Shown here piece by piece: positions 16,556-24,450 of a DNA stretch of 64,000 nt (positions are counted from its first letter, which is position 1; every line of letters starts with the position of its first letter). The DNA comes from Mycobacterium branderi (lineage in GTDB: Bacteria; Actinomycetota; Actinomycetes; Mycobacteriales; Mycobacteriaceae), in assembly GCF_010728725.1 (NCBI RefSeq), contig NZ_AP022606.1, positions 1,550,001 to 1,614,000 on the forward strand, given 5' to 3'. Position numbers and translations under genes: made by a program. The notes beneath the pieces were generated by a model that worked only from the letters and a program-made list of their open reading frames with translations, had not been told where the DNA came from and did not search any database.

Positions 16556-17443
16556 GTGACGTCACCGAACGAGCCGGGATACCCCGGACTGGGCGACAGC
16601 CCCAACGGGAACGGCTCGCTCGACCGCGGGGGCGCGCACCGATCCGAGACACGCCCCACGCCGGACCGAGGCGCGGACACCAGCTCTGATTCGGGCGGTG
16701 CGCCGCCATGGCAGCGGGGCGGCCCCCGGCAGTCGCCGTCGCAGCATCGCCCGCCGCCGGACACATCGGGCCAACACGAGGGCCGGTCGGGCCACTCCCC
16801 CGGCGTCGAAGCGCGGCTCACCCGGTTCATCTCCGGCACCGCGGCGCCCGGGGCCACCGCCACACCGCAGGGTGGCCACGGGAAAACACACGAGGCCGAT
16901 CCCGCGCCCGCCCGGGGCGAAAGCCGGCACAGCGAGGCCTATGCGAGCGAGCTGCCCGACCTGTCGGGAGTGGCGCCGCGACCGGCACCACGCAAGCCGA
17001 TGCCCGACCGTGGGCCCGACACGTCGTCGACAGCCACGGCGGGCCGCCCGACAAGCCGCATCCACGTCAGCGGCCGGGCCCGGGGCCCGGTGCGGGCCAG
17101 CATGCAGATCCGGCGGATCGACCCGTGGAGCACGTTGAAGGTGTCTCTGGTGCTGTCGGTCGCGCTGTTCTTCGTCTGGATGATCGCGGTCGCGTTCCTG
17201 TATCTGGTGCTCGGCGGCATGGGCGTGTGGAGCAAGCTCAACAGCAACGTCGGCGATCTGCTGAACAACGCCAGCGGCAGCACCGAGCTCGTCTCCAGCG
17301 GCACCATCTTCGGCGGCGCGGTGCTGATCGGTCTGCTGAACATCGTGCTGCTCACGGCGATGGCCACGATCGGCGCGTTTGTCTACAACCTGACCACCGA
17401 CCTGATCGGTGGCATCGAAGTGACACTGGCAGATCGGGATTAG
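16556..17443 (+). CDS. DUF3566 membrane protein (Rv0007 type)
   Basis: This 295-residue protein matches M. tuberculosis Rv0007 in position and end sequence. About 180 hydrophilic, Pro/Gly/Arg-rich residues precede a conserved C-terminal part that begins [14 protein letters not shown] and holds two membrane helices (about [19 protein letters not shown] and [19 protein letters not shown]), ending IEVTLADRD. Its function is unknown; conservation next to gyrA suggests an envelope role. I prefer the GTG at 16556 because AAGGAG lies six bases upstream; an in-frame ATG at 16502 overlaps the gyrA stop and would add 18 residues. The stop codon lies in a 12-bp sequence duplicated downstream. Confidence 0.85.
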   Translation: MTSPNEPGYPGLGDSPNGNGSLDRGGAHRSETRPTPDRGADTSSDSGGAPPWQRGGPRQSPSQHRPPPDTSGQHEGRSGHSPGVEARLTRFISGTAAPGATATPQGGHGKTHEADPAPARGESRHSEAYASELPDLSGVAPRPAPRKPMPDRGPDTSSTATAGRPTSRIHVSGRARGPVRASMQIRRIDPWSTLKVSLVLSVALFFVWMIAVAFLYLVLGGMGVWSKLNSNVGDLLNNASGSTELVSSGTIFGGAVLIGLLNIVLLTAMATIGAFVYNLTTDLIGGIEVTLADRD

Positions 17444-17502
17444 CGCGGCAACGATGCAGAGCGCGGAGCGCGATGAGGAGGAGCCGCGCAATCGGGATTA
17501 GC
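17433..17502. repeat. MIRU-like element flanked by a 12-bp direct repeat
   Basis: ATCGGGATTAGC occurs at 17433-17444 and again at 17491-17502. Between the copies lies a 46-base element containing GATGCAGAGCGC and GATGAGGAGGAGC, wording I recognise from the dispersed MIRU-type repeats of mycobacteria. The ends form 7-bp inverted repeats GCGCGGC (17443-17449) and GCCGCGC (17483-17489). The first copy contains the stop codon of the preceding gene, as expected if insertion duplicated the target. Confidence 0.6.
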
Positions 17503-17550
17503 AGCGGGGCGGTCGAGTGCGGTAATCTCGTCGCTCGGTCGTTCGCGTGC

Positions 17551-17624
17551 GGGCCTATAGCTCAGGCGGTTAGAGCGCTTCGCTGATAACGAAGAGGTCG
17601 GAGGTTCGAGTCCTCCTAGGCCCA
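17551..17624 (+). tRNA. ileT: tRNA-Ile (GAT)
   Basis: A 74-base cloverleaf has acceptor arms GGGCCTA and TAGGCCC, anticodon loop CTGATAA with anticodon GAT, and T-loop GGTTCGAGTCC. CCA is not encoded. It lies in the conserved gyrA-tRNA-Ile-tRNA-Ala cluster. Confidence 0.97.
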
Positions 17625-17629
17625 CAACC

Positions 17630-17773
17630 ATGTGTTCGCCCAGACGCTCCGTGAGATTGCTGTTGCCGCTGGCCGCGCTCGCCGTGGCGGCGGCGGTGTT
17701 CCGGTCACGGCGGGGAGTCGAGGTCTGGCATGTGGCCGCTGACCCGACCGGGGACCGCGGCGAGGGGCCTTAG
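17630..17773 (+). CDS. 47-aa small protein, DLW-39-like, overlapping tRNA-Ala
   Basis: Between the two tRNAs an ATG at 17630 opens a 47-codon frame: MCSPRRSVRLLLPLAALAV, a hydrophobic segment, then SRRGVEVWHVAADPT and a stop inside tRNA-Ala. G or C at almost every third position argues for coding. The layout (basic start, one hydrophobic helix, then xVWxxA near the end) and the position resemble the actinobacterial DLW-39 small proteins, whose function is unknown. No good ribosome-binding site is visible, because the start is only six bases from the tRNA-Ile 3' end. Processing of tRNA-Ala would cut the message, so stable expression would need separate transcripts. Confidence 0.55.
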   Translation: MCSPRRSVRLLLPLAALAVAAAVFRSRRGVEVWHVAADPTGDRGEGP

Positions 17774-17836
17774 CTCAGTTGGTAGAGCGCTGCCTTTGCA
17801 AGGCAGAAGTCAGGGGTTCGAATCCCCTAGGCTCCA
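17764..17836 (+). tRNA. alaT: tRNA-Ala (TGC)
   Basis: A 73-base cloverleaf has acceptor GGGGCCT paired with AGGCTCC, D-loop AGCTCAGTTGGTAGAGC, anticodon TGC in TTTGCAA, and T-loop GGTTCGAATCC. CCA is not encoded. Confidence 0.97.
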
Positions 17837-17842
17837 CGGCTT

Positions 17843-18268
17843 TCACGGGCGTGGCTGGACATCGACGCTTGGCGGCCGCGGCGACGGCTCCGGGCGCGAC
17901 GAGCGGCGGATGATCGAGAACGCGACCGCGCCACCGGCCAAGGCAGCCACCGCGATCCCGGCAATCACCCACGGACGCTTGCTGCGGCCCCGAGCCCGGC
18001 GCGCCTGTTGCAACGCTTCGGGCAGACCGGCAACTACCTCTTGCGCCGCGGCCAATTCCGCTGCGATGGTCTCCTGCGCGCTCTGCAGGTCCCGCGCGAG
18101 CCGGCCCTCCTGATAGCGGCGTCGCAGGTTCGACGCTCCCGCCTGCGCAGAGTGCACACCCAGGCCGACGACGCCGCGCGTGACGTCCACCGGCCCGACC
18201 GCCGTGTAGGCCAGCCCTCGGGTCAGTCGCTGCCGCGGGGTCAACCGGGTCTTCGTCGTCGCGCTCAT
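17843..18268 (-). CDS. cwsA: Cell wall synthesis protein CwsA
   Basis: The 141-residue protein is the M. tuberculosis Rv0008c orthologue, CwsA, a membrane protein reported to interact with CrgA and Wag31 and to affect cell division and shape. The N-terminal two thirds are helical (RLTPRQRLTRGLAYTAVGP, then charged helices), followed by one membrane helix near residues 104-124 (WVIAGIAVAALAGGAVAF) and a short Pro-rich tail. The ATG at 18268 follows GGAAGG; longer frames upstream add unrelated residues. It converges on tRNA-Ala, ending six bases from it, and lies near crgA. Confidence 0.88.
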   Translation of the reverse strand: MSATTKTRLTPRQRLTRGLAYTAVGPVDVTRGVVGLGVHSAQAGASNLRRRYQEGRLARDLQSAQETIAAELAAAQEVVAGLPEALQQARRARGRSKRPWVIAGIAVAALAGGAVAFSIIRRSSRPEPSPRPPSVDVQPRP

Positions 18269-18377
18269 CTGCCGCCTTCCTGCCGACCGTCGGTAAAGCT
18301 CCACCCTGCCATCATTGCCACGTCTGCGGGCCGGATGCACGGCTATCGGCACCGGCCGGCGGACGGCCGCAGCGATG

Positions 18378-18926
18378 ATGGCAGACTGTGATGTCGTGAC
18401 TACCAGCCCAATTCAGACTGCCACTGCCACGCTGCACACCAACCGCGGCGACATCAAGATCGCACTGTTCGGGAACCACGCTCCCAAGACCGTCGCCAAC
18501 TTCGTGGGTCTGGCGCAGGGCACCAAGGACTATTCGACCGAGAACGCCTCCGGCGGCACCTCCGGGCCGTTTTACGACGGCGCGATCTTCCATCGGGTGA
18601 TCAGCGGGTTCATGATCCAGGGCGGCGACCCGACGGGCACGGGTCGCGGCGGCCCGGGCTACAAGTTCGCCGACGAGTTCCATCCGGAGTTGCAGTTCGA
18701 CAAGCCCTACCTGCTGGCGATGGCCAACGCCGGTCCGGGCACCAACGGCTCTCAGTTCTTCATCACCGTCGGCAAGACGCCCCACCTGAACCGGCGGCAC
18801 ACCATCTTCGGTGAGGTCGTCGACCCGGAGTCACAGAAGGTCGTCGACGCGATCGCGGCCACCCCCACTGACCACAGCGACCGACCCACTGAACCCGTCG
18901 TGATCGAATCGATCACCATCTCCTAA
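18378..18926 (+). CDS. ppiA: Cyclophilin-type peptidyl-prolyl isomerase A
   Basis: PpiA catalyses cis-trans isomerisation of prolyl bonds during folding. The 182-residue protein has the same length as M. tuberculosis PpiA and shows the cyclophilin core: [19 protein letters not shown] with the catalytic arginine, [18 protein letters not shown], and HTIFGEV. No signal peptide is visible. The ATG at 18378 (MADCDVVT) is preferred over one three bases upstream by comparison with the orthologue. The gene converges on the PH-domain gene, overlapping it by four bases. Confidence 0.95.
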   Translation: MADCDVVTTSPIQTATATLHTNRGDIKIALFGNHAPKTVANFVGLAQGTKDYSTENASGGTSGPFYDGAIFHRVISGFMIQGGDPTGTGRGGPGYKFADEFHPELQFDKPYLLAMANAGPGTNGSQFFITVGKTPHLNRRHTIFGEVVDPESQKVVDAIAATPTDHSDRPTEPVVIESITIS

Positions 18927-19348
18927 ACCGGCGGCGCGTACCCGGCCTCGGTGAGCGCGTCGAGCACCTCCAACGGATTGGTGCCGAGGTCCCAGCGCGA
19001 GAAAATCAGCAGCCGGTCGTCGACGGTCTCGATCTCCAGCAGCCGGGTCTTGCGTCCGATGCGCCGGAACTCGGTGATCCGGAGGATCTTGATGTCGGGG
19101 CGCCGCAAAAGCTGCGTTCGCAACCACCCGCGAACTAACAGCCCCTCGGGGGTGATTGCCAGCTTCGGCCGCGCGCGCCACGAAACGCTTGCAAACAAGA
19201 TCAACCCCGCCGCGGCAATACCTGTGAGGATCCGGCCCGGCGGGTCTGTGACCAGAGTCACACACGCGATAGCCATCGCCACGCCGACGAAGCCACAACC
19301 TGCGATTCCGGGCGTGGACGGTGCCCATTCGGTTTGCTGCACAGGCAT
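18923..19348 (-). CDS. Membrane protein with PH-like domain (Rv0010c type)
   Basis: The 141-residue protein has two N-terminal membrane segments (about residues 14-32 and 42-60) and a C-terminal bacterial PH-like domain (about 65-135) with [21 protein letters not shown]. It matches M. tuberculosis Rv0010c; function unknown. I use ATG at 19348 ([10 protein letters not shown]); a GTG two codons later is also possible. A perfect DnaA box and an 18-bp palindrome lie within 80 bases upstream, which is unusual for a gene of this class. Confidence 0.82.
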   Translation of the reverse strand: MPVQQTEWAPSTPGIAGCGFVGVAMAIACVTLVTDPPGRILTGIAAAGLILFASVSWRARPKLAITPEGLLVRGWLRTQLLRRPDIKILRITEFRRIGRKTRLLEIETVDDRLLIFSRWDLGTNPLEVLDALTEAGYAPPV

Positions 19349-19377
19349 GCTAGAGCGCCCTACCTTTGGCGATGCAG

Positions 19378-19386
19378 TTATCCACA
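19378..19386 (+). promoter_or_regulatory. Perfect DnaA box upstream of the PH-domain gene
   Basis: TTATCCACA, the consensus DnaA box, lies 30 bases upstream of the minus-strand start codon at 19348, where it could overlap the promoter. Confidence 0.6.
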
Positions 19387-19408
19387 AGCGCTATCAACAA
19401 TGGGGATG

Positions 19409-19426
19409 AATCACATGCGTGTGATT
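19409..19426. promoter_or_regulatory. 18-bp palindrome upstream of the PH-domain gene
   Basis: Arms AATCACA and TGTGATT are separated by TGCG. The half-sites resemble CRP half-sites but in the opposite order (TCACA-N4-TGTGA rather than TGTGA-N6-TCACA), so the binding protein is unknown. Confidence 0.45.
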
Positions 19427-19497
19427 GAGTAAACGGCGGGTTGCCAATACAGTAACGATCCCCACCCTAAATGAATTCATTACGGCACCGGCGACTG

Positions 19498-19779
19498 TTA
19501 CCGCCACCGCATGGTGAGCAACAAACCACTGATCATGAAAGCAAACGCCACGGCGTAGTTCCACGGTCCCAGTTCGGCCATCCAGTCCAGCACCGAGGGC
19601 GCGTTGGGGCCGGTGGCGGCCAGCTGGAACACCATCAGCCAGATCAGCCCGATCAGCATCAAGCCGACGAACAGTGCGACGAACCAGACGCTGGACGGTC
19701 CGGCCTTGACCTTGACCGGCGTCCGGCTGACCGGACTCGCGGTGAAGTCGTTTTTCTTGCGGACCTTGGACTTGGGCAT
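19498..19779 (-). CDS. crgA: Cell division protein CrgA
   Basis: CrgA is a small divisome membrane protein that in M. tuberculosis contacts FtsZ, FtsQ, FtsI and CwsA. The 93-residue product starts [12 protein letters not shown] and has two membrane helices (about residues 30-51 and 69-90), ending in MRWR. Length and sequence match the orthologue. The ATG at 19779 is used; ten more upstream residues in the frame are not conserved. It is divergent from the DUF881 gene. Confidence 0.95.
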   Translation of the reverse strand: MPKSKVRKKNDFTASPVSRTPVKVKAGPSSVWFVALFVGLMLIGLIWLMVFQLAATGPNAPSVLDWMAELGPWNYAVAFAFMISGLLLTMRWR

Positions 19780-19852
19780 CGGTACCTCAGGACAGTCGAG
19801 CGGATGCAACGATAAAGACTAACCCACCCGAACACCTGCGACTGGGGACCCG

Positions 19853-20617
19853 ATGGCCAAACCGACCACGCGCCGCGCGATGACCGCCCGCGCGCTGTGG
19901 CGCGTCGGTGTCCCCCTGGTGTGCCTGCTGGCCGGGTTGCTGCTGGGCGCGACGCACGGGGTGTCCCGGGGCGGCGAGATCCGGCGCAGCGACGCGCCGC
20001 GGCTGGTCGACTTGGTGCGCGAGGCGCAGTCGAACGTCGACGGGCTGTCCAGCGAGCGGGATCGGCTGGCCGCCGCGATCGACTCCACCCACGGCCGATC
20101 GGCGGATGCCGCGCTGGCGGCGATGCAGCGGCGGTCCGCGGAGCTGGCCGGCGATGCGGGCCTGGACCCAGTGCACGGACCCGGCCTGGTGGTGACTCTC
20201 ACCGACGCGCAGCGCGACGCCAACGGCCGCTTCCCGCGCGACGCCTCCCCCGACGACCTCGTCGTGCATCAGCAAGACATCCAGGCCGTCCTCAACGCGC
20301 TGTGGAGCGCCGGCGCGGAGGCGATCCAGATGCAAGACCAGCGCATCATCGCCACCTCGGCGCCGCGTTGTGTCGGAAACACGTTGCTGCTCAACGGACG
20401 TACGTACAGCCCGCCGTACACGATCACCGCCGTCGGCGATCCCGGCGCCATGCAGGCCGCGTTGGCCGCCGCTCCCCTGGTGACGCTGTACAAGCAGTAC
20501 GTGGTGCGGTTCGGACTCGGCTACACCGAACAGGTCATGCCCGACGTCCGCATCGCCGGGCACACCGAGCCGGTGCGGATGCACTTCGCCCAACCGGCCG
20601 GGCCGGTCAGCTACTGA
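19853..20617 (+). CDS. DUF881 membrane-anchored protein (Rv0012 type)
   Basis: This 254-residue protein has an N-terminal membrane helix (about residues 16-32, LVCLLAGLLLGATHG), a short coiled-coil (about 50-75), and the DUF881 domain with VHGPGLVVTLTDAQRDANGR, HQQDIQAVLNALW, and GAEAIQMQDQRI. Orthologous to Rv0012. The family is widespread next to crgA in Actinobacteria; a division-related role is suggested by context only. trpG starts 20 bases downstream. Confidence 0.9.
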   Translation: MAKPTTRRAMTARALWRVGVPLVCLLAGLLLGATHGVSRGGEIRRSDAPRLVDLVREAQSNVDGLSSERDRLAAAIDSTHGRSADAALAAMQRRSAELAGDAGLDPVHGPGLVVTLTDAQRDANGRFPRDASPDDLVVHQQDIQAVLNALWSAGAEAIQMQDQRIIATSAPRCVGNTLLLNGRTYSPPYTITAVGDPGAMQAALAAAPLVTLYKQYVVRFGLGYTEQVMPDVRIAGHTEPVRMHFAQPAGPVSY

Positions 20618-20637
20618 GCCGAAGGTAGCCTGACACG

Positions 20638-21309
20638 ATGCGGATCCTGGTCGTCGACAACTACGACAGCTTCGTCTTCAACCTGGTGCAGTACCTCGGG
20701 CAGCTCGGTGTCGAGGCGCAGGTATGGCGAAACGACGACGCGCGGCTGTCCGACCACGCCGCGGTAGCGGCCGAGTTCGACGGCGTACTGCTCAGCCCCG
20801 GACCAGGCACGCCGGAACGCGCCGGCGCCTCGATCGGCCTGGTGCATGCCTGCGCGGCGGCGCGCACCCCGCTGCTGGGCGTGTGCCTGGGGCATCAGGC
20901 CATCGGCGTGGCGTTCGGCGCCACCGTGGACCGCGCCCCCGAATTGCTGCACGGCAAGACCAGCAGCGTCTTCCACACGAATGTCGGTGTGTTGCAAGGA
21001 CTTCCGGATCCGTTCACGGCAACCCGGTATCACTCGCTGACGATTCTGCCGGAGACCCTGCCGACCGAGCTCGAGGTGACCGCCCGTACCCGCAGCGGCG
21101 TGATCATGGGAGTACGGCATATCGAGCTGCCCATTCACGGGGTGCAGTTCCACCCCGAGTCGATCCTCACCGAGGGCGGTCATCGGATGCTGGCCAATTG
21201 GCTGGCCTACTGCGGACACCCCCGGGACGACGCGTTGGTGCGCCGGCTGGAGAACGAGATCGTGAAAAGCACTGCCGCGCTGCCGGCTACTGACCGAACT
21301 TCAGCGTGA
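20638..21309 (+). CDS. trpG: Anthranilate/para-aminobenzoate synthase glutamine amidotransferase
   Basis: This class I glutamine amidotransferase supplies ammonia from glutamine to anthranilate synthase (TrpE) or aminodeoxychorismate synthase (PabB). The 223-residue protein has the nucleophile Cys83 in LLGVCLGHQAIG, the N-terminal VVDNYDSFVFNLVQYLG, and the catalytic His-Glu pair in GVQFHPESI. It is the only such gene next to the kinases (Rv0013 in M. tuberculosis) and may serve both pathways; no trpE or pabB partner is in the window. Its last 23 bases overlap the convergent end of pknB. Confidence 0.93.
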   Translation: MRILVVDNYDSFVFNLVQYLGQLGVEAQVWRNDDARLSDHAAVAAEFDGVLLSPGPGTPERAGASIGLVHACAAARTPLLGVCLGHQAIGVAFGATVDRAPELLHGKTSSVFHTNVGVLQGLPDPFTATRYHSLTILPETLPTELEVTARTRSGVIMGVRHIELPIHGVQFHPESILTEGGHRMLANWLAYCGHPRDDALVRRLENEIVKSTAALPATDRTSA

Positions 21310-23167
21310 TCGGGCCGTCCTTGTTCACGCCTTGTCCCGCCGCCGGGCTCTGGTAGACGATCCGGTTGTGCTTGTCGCCGCCGGCGTCGACGTCGGCGCC
21401 TTTGACCAGCACCCCGGTCCAGCCCAGCGCCCGTAGCTGCGGTTCGGCGTCCGTCCAGAACATGCCGGACAGGTCGGGCATCGTGAACTGGTTGCCCTTG
21501 GATACCTGCAGCTCGATCACTGAGTCCACCGGCACCGTCGCGTCGGCGGGCGGATTGGTGCCGACCACCTCGCCGGCCGGCCGGGAGCTGTCCACGGCGG
21601 CCTCGGTGAACTTGGTGAAGCCGTACACCGTGAGGTTCTTTTGCGCGAGCTCGACGGTCTGCCCGGCGACGGCCGGGACCTGTTTGGTCGCCGGACCCGA
21701 CCCGACGATGACGGTGATCTCGTTGGTGATCGCCGAGGTCTGGTTGGCCGGCGGGTTGGTTCCGATGACCCGGTCTTTCATCTCAGGCGTCGACGGCGAA
21801 TTGACTTGCTTGAATCGTCCGAAGCCCGCGGCCTTCAGCTTCTTCACCGCCGACGCGTAGCTCAGCGACGACACGTCGGGCACTTCACGCTGCTCGGGCC
21901 CGGTAGAGACGTTGATCGTGATCTCGTCGCCGGCACCCACCGACGAGTTGGCGCTGGGGTCGGTGCCGATGACATGGTCGGGCGGGACGGTCGAATCGGG
22001 CTTTTGTTGCGTGCGGGTCTTGAAGCCGCGATTCTGCAGCGCCGCAATCGCATCGGCGGATGCCTGACCGCGCACATCGGGCACCTGCACATTGCGCATG
22101 TTGCCGCCGAACGTGTTGATCACAATCGTCACGACCACGGTCAGCACGGCCAGCACCGCCACCGCGATCAGCCAGCGGCCCACCGAACCGACATTGCGGT
22201 CCTTGGCGAAGTCGAGTTGCTGGCGCGGCAGCGGGTCGGTCTGCGGCCCCACCGGGCCGGTGGGGTGCGCCGCCATCATCGAGGTGCGCTCGGCATCGGT
22301 GAGCACCTTGGGCGCTTCGGGCTGCTCGCCGTTGTGCACCCGAATCAGGTCAGCGCGCATCTCCGCGGCGGTCTGATACCGGTTGTCGGGGTTCTTGGCC
22401 AACGCCTTGAGCACCACGGCGTCGAGCTCCGGAGGAATGCCCTCGTGCCGCTGCGACGGCGGAACGGGATCCTCGCGGACATGCTGATAGGCCACCGCAA
22501 CCGGCGAGTCACCAACGAAAGGTGGCTCGCCGCAAAGTATTTCGTAGAGCACACAACCCAACGAGTAGACGTCGGAGCGGGCGTCCACCGGCTCGCCGCG
22601 GGCCTGTTCGGGAGACAGGTACTGGGCCGTCCCGATCACCGCCGCGGTCTGGGTGACCCGGTTGCCGCCACTGTCGGCGATCGCCCGGGCGATGCCGAAG
22701 TCCATCACCTTGACCGCGTTGTTGTTGCTGATCATGATGTTGGCCGGCTTGACGTCGCGGTGGATGATGCCGTGCTGGTGAGAGAAGTTCAGCGCCTGGC
22801 AAGCGTCGGCGATGACCTCGATGGCCCGCTTCGGCGGCATTGGGCCATCGGTGTGCACGATGTCGCGCAACGTGACCCCGTTGACGTACTCCATCACGAT
22901 GTACGGCAGCGGCCCGGCGTCCGTCTCGGCCTCGCCGGTGTCGTACACCGCGACGATCGCCGGGTGATTCAGCGCCGCGGCGTTTTGCGCCTCACGCCGG
23001 AATCGCAGATAGAAGCTCGGGTCGCGGGCCAGGTCTGCGCGCAACACCTTGACCGCGACGTCGCGGTGCAACCGGACGTCGCGGGCGAGGTGAACCTCGG
23101 ACATGCCGCCGAAGCCGAGGATTTCGCCCAGCTCGTAGCGGTCGGACAGGTGCTGCGGGGTGGTCAT
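21287..23167 (-). CDS. pknB: Serine/threonine protein kinase PknB
   Basis: PknB is the essential receptor kinase that senses muropeptides and lipid II and controls growth and division. The 626-residue protein has an intracellular kinase domain with Gly loop LGFGGMSEV, Lys40, IIHRDVKPAN, DFG and an activation loop VTQTAAVIGTAQYLSPE holding the equivalents of the autophosphorylated Thr171/Thr173. A juxtamembrane linker, one membrane helix (about residues 332-352) and four extracellular PASTA repeats follow. The ATG at 23167 overlaps the pknA stop (TAATG), making it the last gene of the fhaB-pstP-rodA-pbpA-pknA-pknB operon. Confidence 0.98.
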   Translation of the reverse strand: MTTPQHLSDRYELGEILGFGGMSEVHLARDVRLHRDVAVKVLRADLARDPSFYLRFRREAQNAAALNHPAIVAVYDTGEAETDAGPLPYIVMEYVNGVTLRDIVHTDGPMPPKRAIEVIADACQALNFSHQHGIIHRDVKPANIMISNNNAVKVMDFGIARAIADSGGNRVTQTAAVIGTAQYLSPEQARGEPVDARSDVYSLGCVLYEILCGEPPFVGDSPVAVAYQHVREDPVPPSQRHEGIPPELDAVVLKALAKNPDNRYQTAAEMRADLIRVHNGEQPEAPKVLTDAERTSMMAAHPTGPVGPQTDPLPRQQLDFAKDRNVGSVGRWLIAVAVLAVLTVVVTIVINTFGGNMRNVQVPDVRGQASADAIAALQNRGFKTRTQQKPDSTVPPDHVIGTDPSANSSVGAGDEITINVSTGPEQREVPDVSSLSYASAVKKLKAAGFGRFKQVNSPSTPEMKDRVIGTNPPANQTSAITNEITVIVGSGPATKQVPAVAGQTVELAQKNLTVYGFTKFTEAAVDSSRPAGEVVGTNPPADATVPVDSVIELQVSKGNQFTMPDLSGMFWTDAEPQLRALGWTGVLVKGADVDAGGDKHNRIVYQSPAAGQGVNKDGPITLKFGQ

Positions 23168-24450
23168 TACCGTATCTCGTGTCGGTCCAGCGACGCGTAC
23201 GCCAACGCGACAGCCGCCGGCTGCCGGTTTTGGTGTCCAGAATTACCTGTCACCCCGCGATCCGTCCAATTCGACGGCTGTACGGTCGACGACTTGCTGG
23301 GCGTTCCGGTGTCGGTGACGGTCGGCGCCGACGGTTGGGGCTGCGTGTTCTCGTCGCGGGAGTTGATGACGATGAGCACCGCGATGATGATCGCCAGCGC
23401 GCCCAGCACCCCGGCCGCCCACAACAGTGCGCGCTGACCCGAGGAGAAGGTGCGCCGGGGTGGCGGTGGGCGGTGCCCGCCCGTCGTCGGCCGTGATCGG
23501 CGCGCCGCCGGTGTGCGGCCACTGGGGTTGGCGACGGCCCTCGCCTTGGCGCCCGACGGGATGGAGGCGGGGGTGGCCCGCCCGGCCGTCGCCGCCTGGT
23601 TGGGCCGCGGAGGTCGGCGGCCGGCGCGGACGGCAGCGACGGCGTCGGCGAACGGTCCGCCGCTGCGGTAGCGCATGCCGGGGTTTTTGACCAGCGTGAT
23701 CTCGATGAGTTCGCGCACGTTGGGCGGCAGCTCACTGGGCAGCGGCGGCGGCGGCTCCTTGATGTGCTTCATCGCCACAGTCAGCGCCCCGTCACCGGTG
23801 AAGGGGCGGCGACCCGAAACACATTCGTAGCCAACAACTCCCAGCGAGTAGACGTCACTGGCCGGGGTGGCGTCGTGGCCCAGCGCCTGTTCGGGGGCGA
23901 TGTATTGGGCGGTGCCCATCACCATTCCGGTCTGGGTGACCGGCGCCGCGTCGACGGCCTTGGCGATACCGAAGTCGGTGATCTTCACCTGACCAGTCGG
24001 GGTGATCAGGATGTTGCCGGGTTTGACGTCGCGGTGCACCAAGCCGGCCGCGTGCGCAACCTGCAGCGCACGTCCGGTCTGCTCGAGCAGGTCCAGCGCG
24101 TGGCGCAGCGACAGCTTGCCCATGCGCTTGAGGACGGAGTTGAGCGGCTCCCCGTTGACCAGCTCCATCACCAGGTAGGCGGTGCGGCCCTCGCCGTTCA
24201 TCTGGGTTTCGCCGTAGTCGTGGACGCTGGCGATCCCGGGGTGATTGAGCATCGCGGTGGTACGTGCCTCGGCCCGGAACCGCTCGATGAATTCGGGGTC
24301 GGACGAGAACTCGCTCTTGAGAACCTTGACCGCGACGCGGCGGCCCAGCCGGCTGTCGACCGCCTCCCACACCTGGCCCATGCCGCCGGTGGCGATGAGG
24401 CGCTGCAGGCGATACCGGCCAGACAGCGTCACACCTACTCGCGGGCTCAT
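23167..24450 (-). CDS. pknA: Serine/threonine protein kinase PknA
   Basis: PknA is an essential kinase working with PknB on cell shape and division proteins. The 427-residue protein has a kinase domain with [31 protein letters not shown] and DFG, followed by a Pro/Arg-rich juxtamembrane region, one membrane helix (about residues 336-356, [20 protein letters not shown]) and a short extracellular Ser/Thr-rich tail without PASTA repeats. The ATG at 24450 overlaps the pbpA stop as ATGA; the open frame upstream is pbpA shadow. Confidence 0.97.
   Translation of the reverse strand: MSPRVGVTLSGRYRLQRLIATGGMGQVWEAVDSRLGRRVAVKVLKSEFSSDPEFIERFRAEARTTAMLNHPGIASVHDYGETQMNGEGRTAYLVMELVNGEPLNSVLKRMGKLSLRHALDLLEQTGRALQVAHAAGLVHRDVKPGNILITPTGQVKITDFGIAKAVDAAPVTQTGMVMGTAQYIAPEQALGHDATPASDVYSLGVVGYECVSGRRPFTGDGALTVAMKHIKEPPPPLPSELPPNVRELIEITLVKNPGMRYRSGGPFADAVAAVRAGRRPPRPNQAATAGRATPASIPSGAKARAVANPSGRTPAARRSRPTTGGHRPPPPRRTFSSGQRALLWAAGVLGALAIIIAVLIVINSRDENTQPQPSAPTVTDTGTPSKSSTVQPSNWTDRGVTGNSGHQNRQPAAVALAYASLDRHEIR

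Noticed and set aside
17440..17631. Minus-strand frame with GLEPPTSSLSAKRSN, and similar ones opposite tRNA-Ala and tRNA-Leu
   Set aside because: These peptides are well-known false translations of tRNA antisense strands.
21641..23437. 598-codon plus-strand frame opposite pknB
   Set aside because: Shadow of pknB; composition is the usual antisense pattern rich in Arg, His, Gly and Val with no domain.
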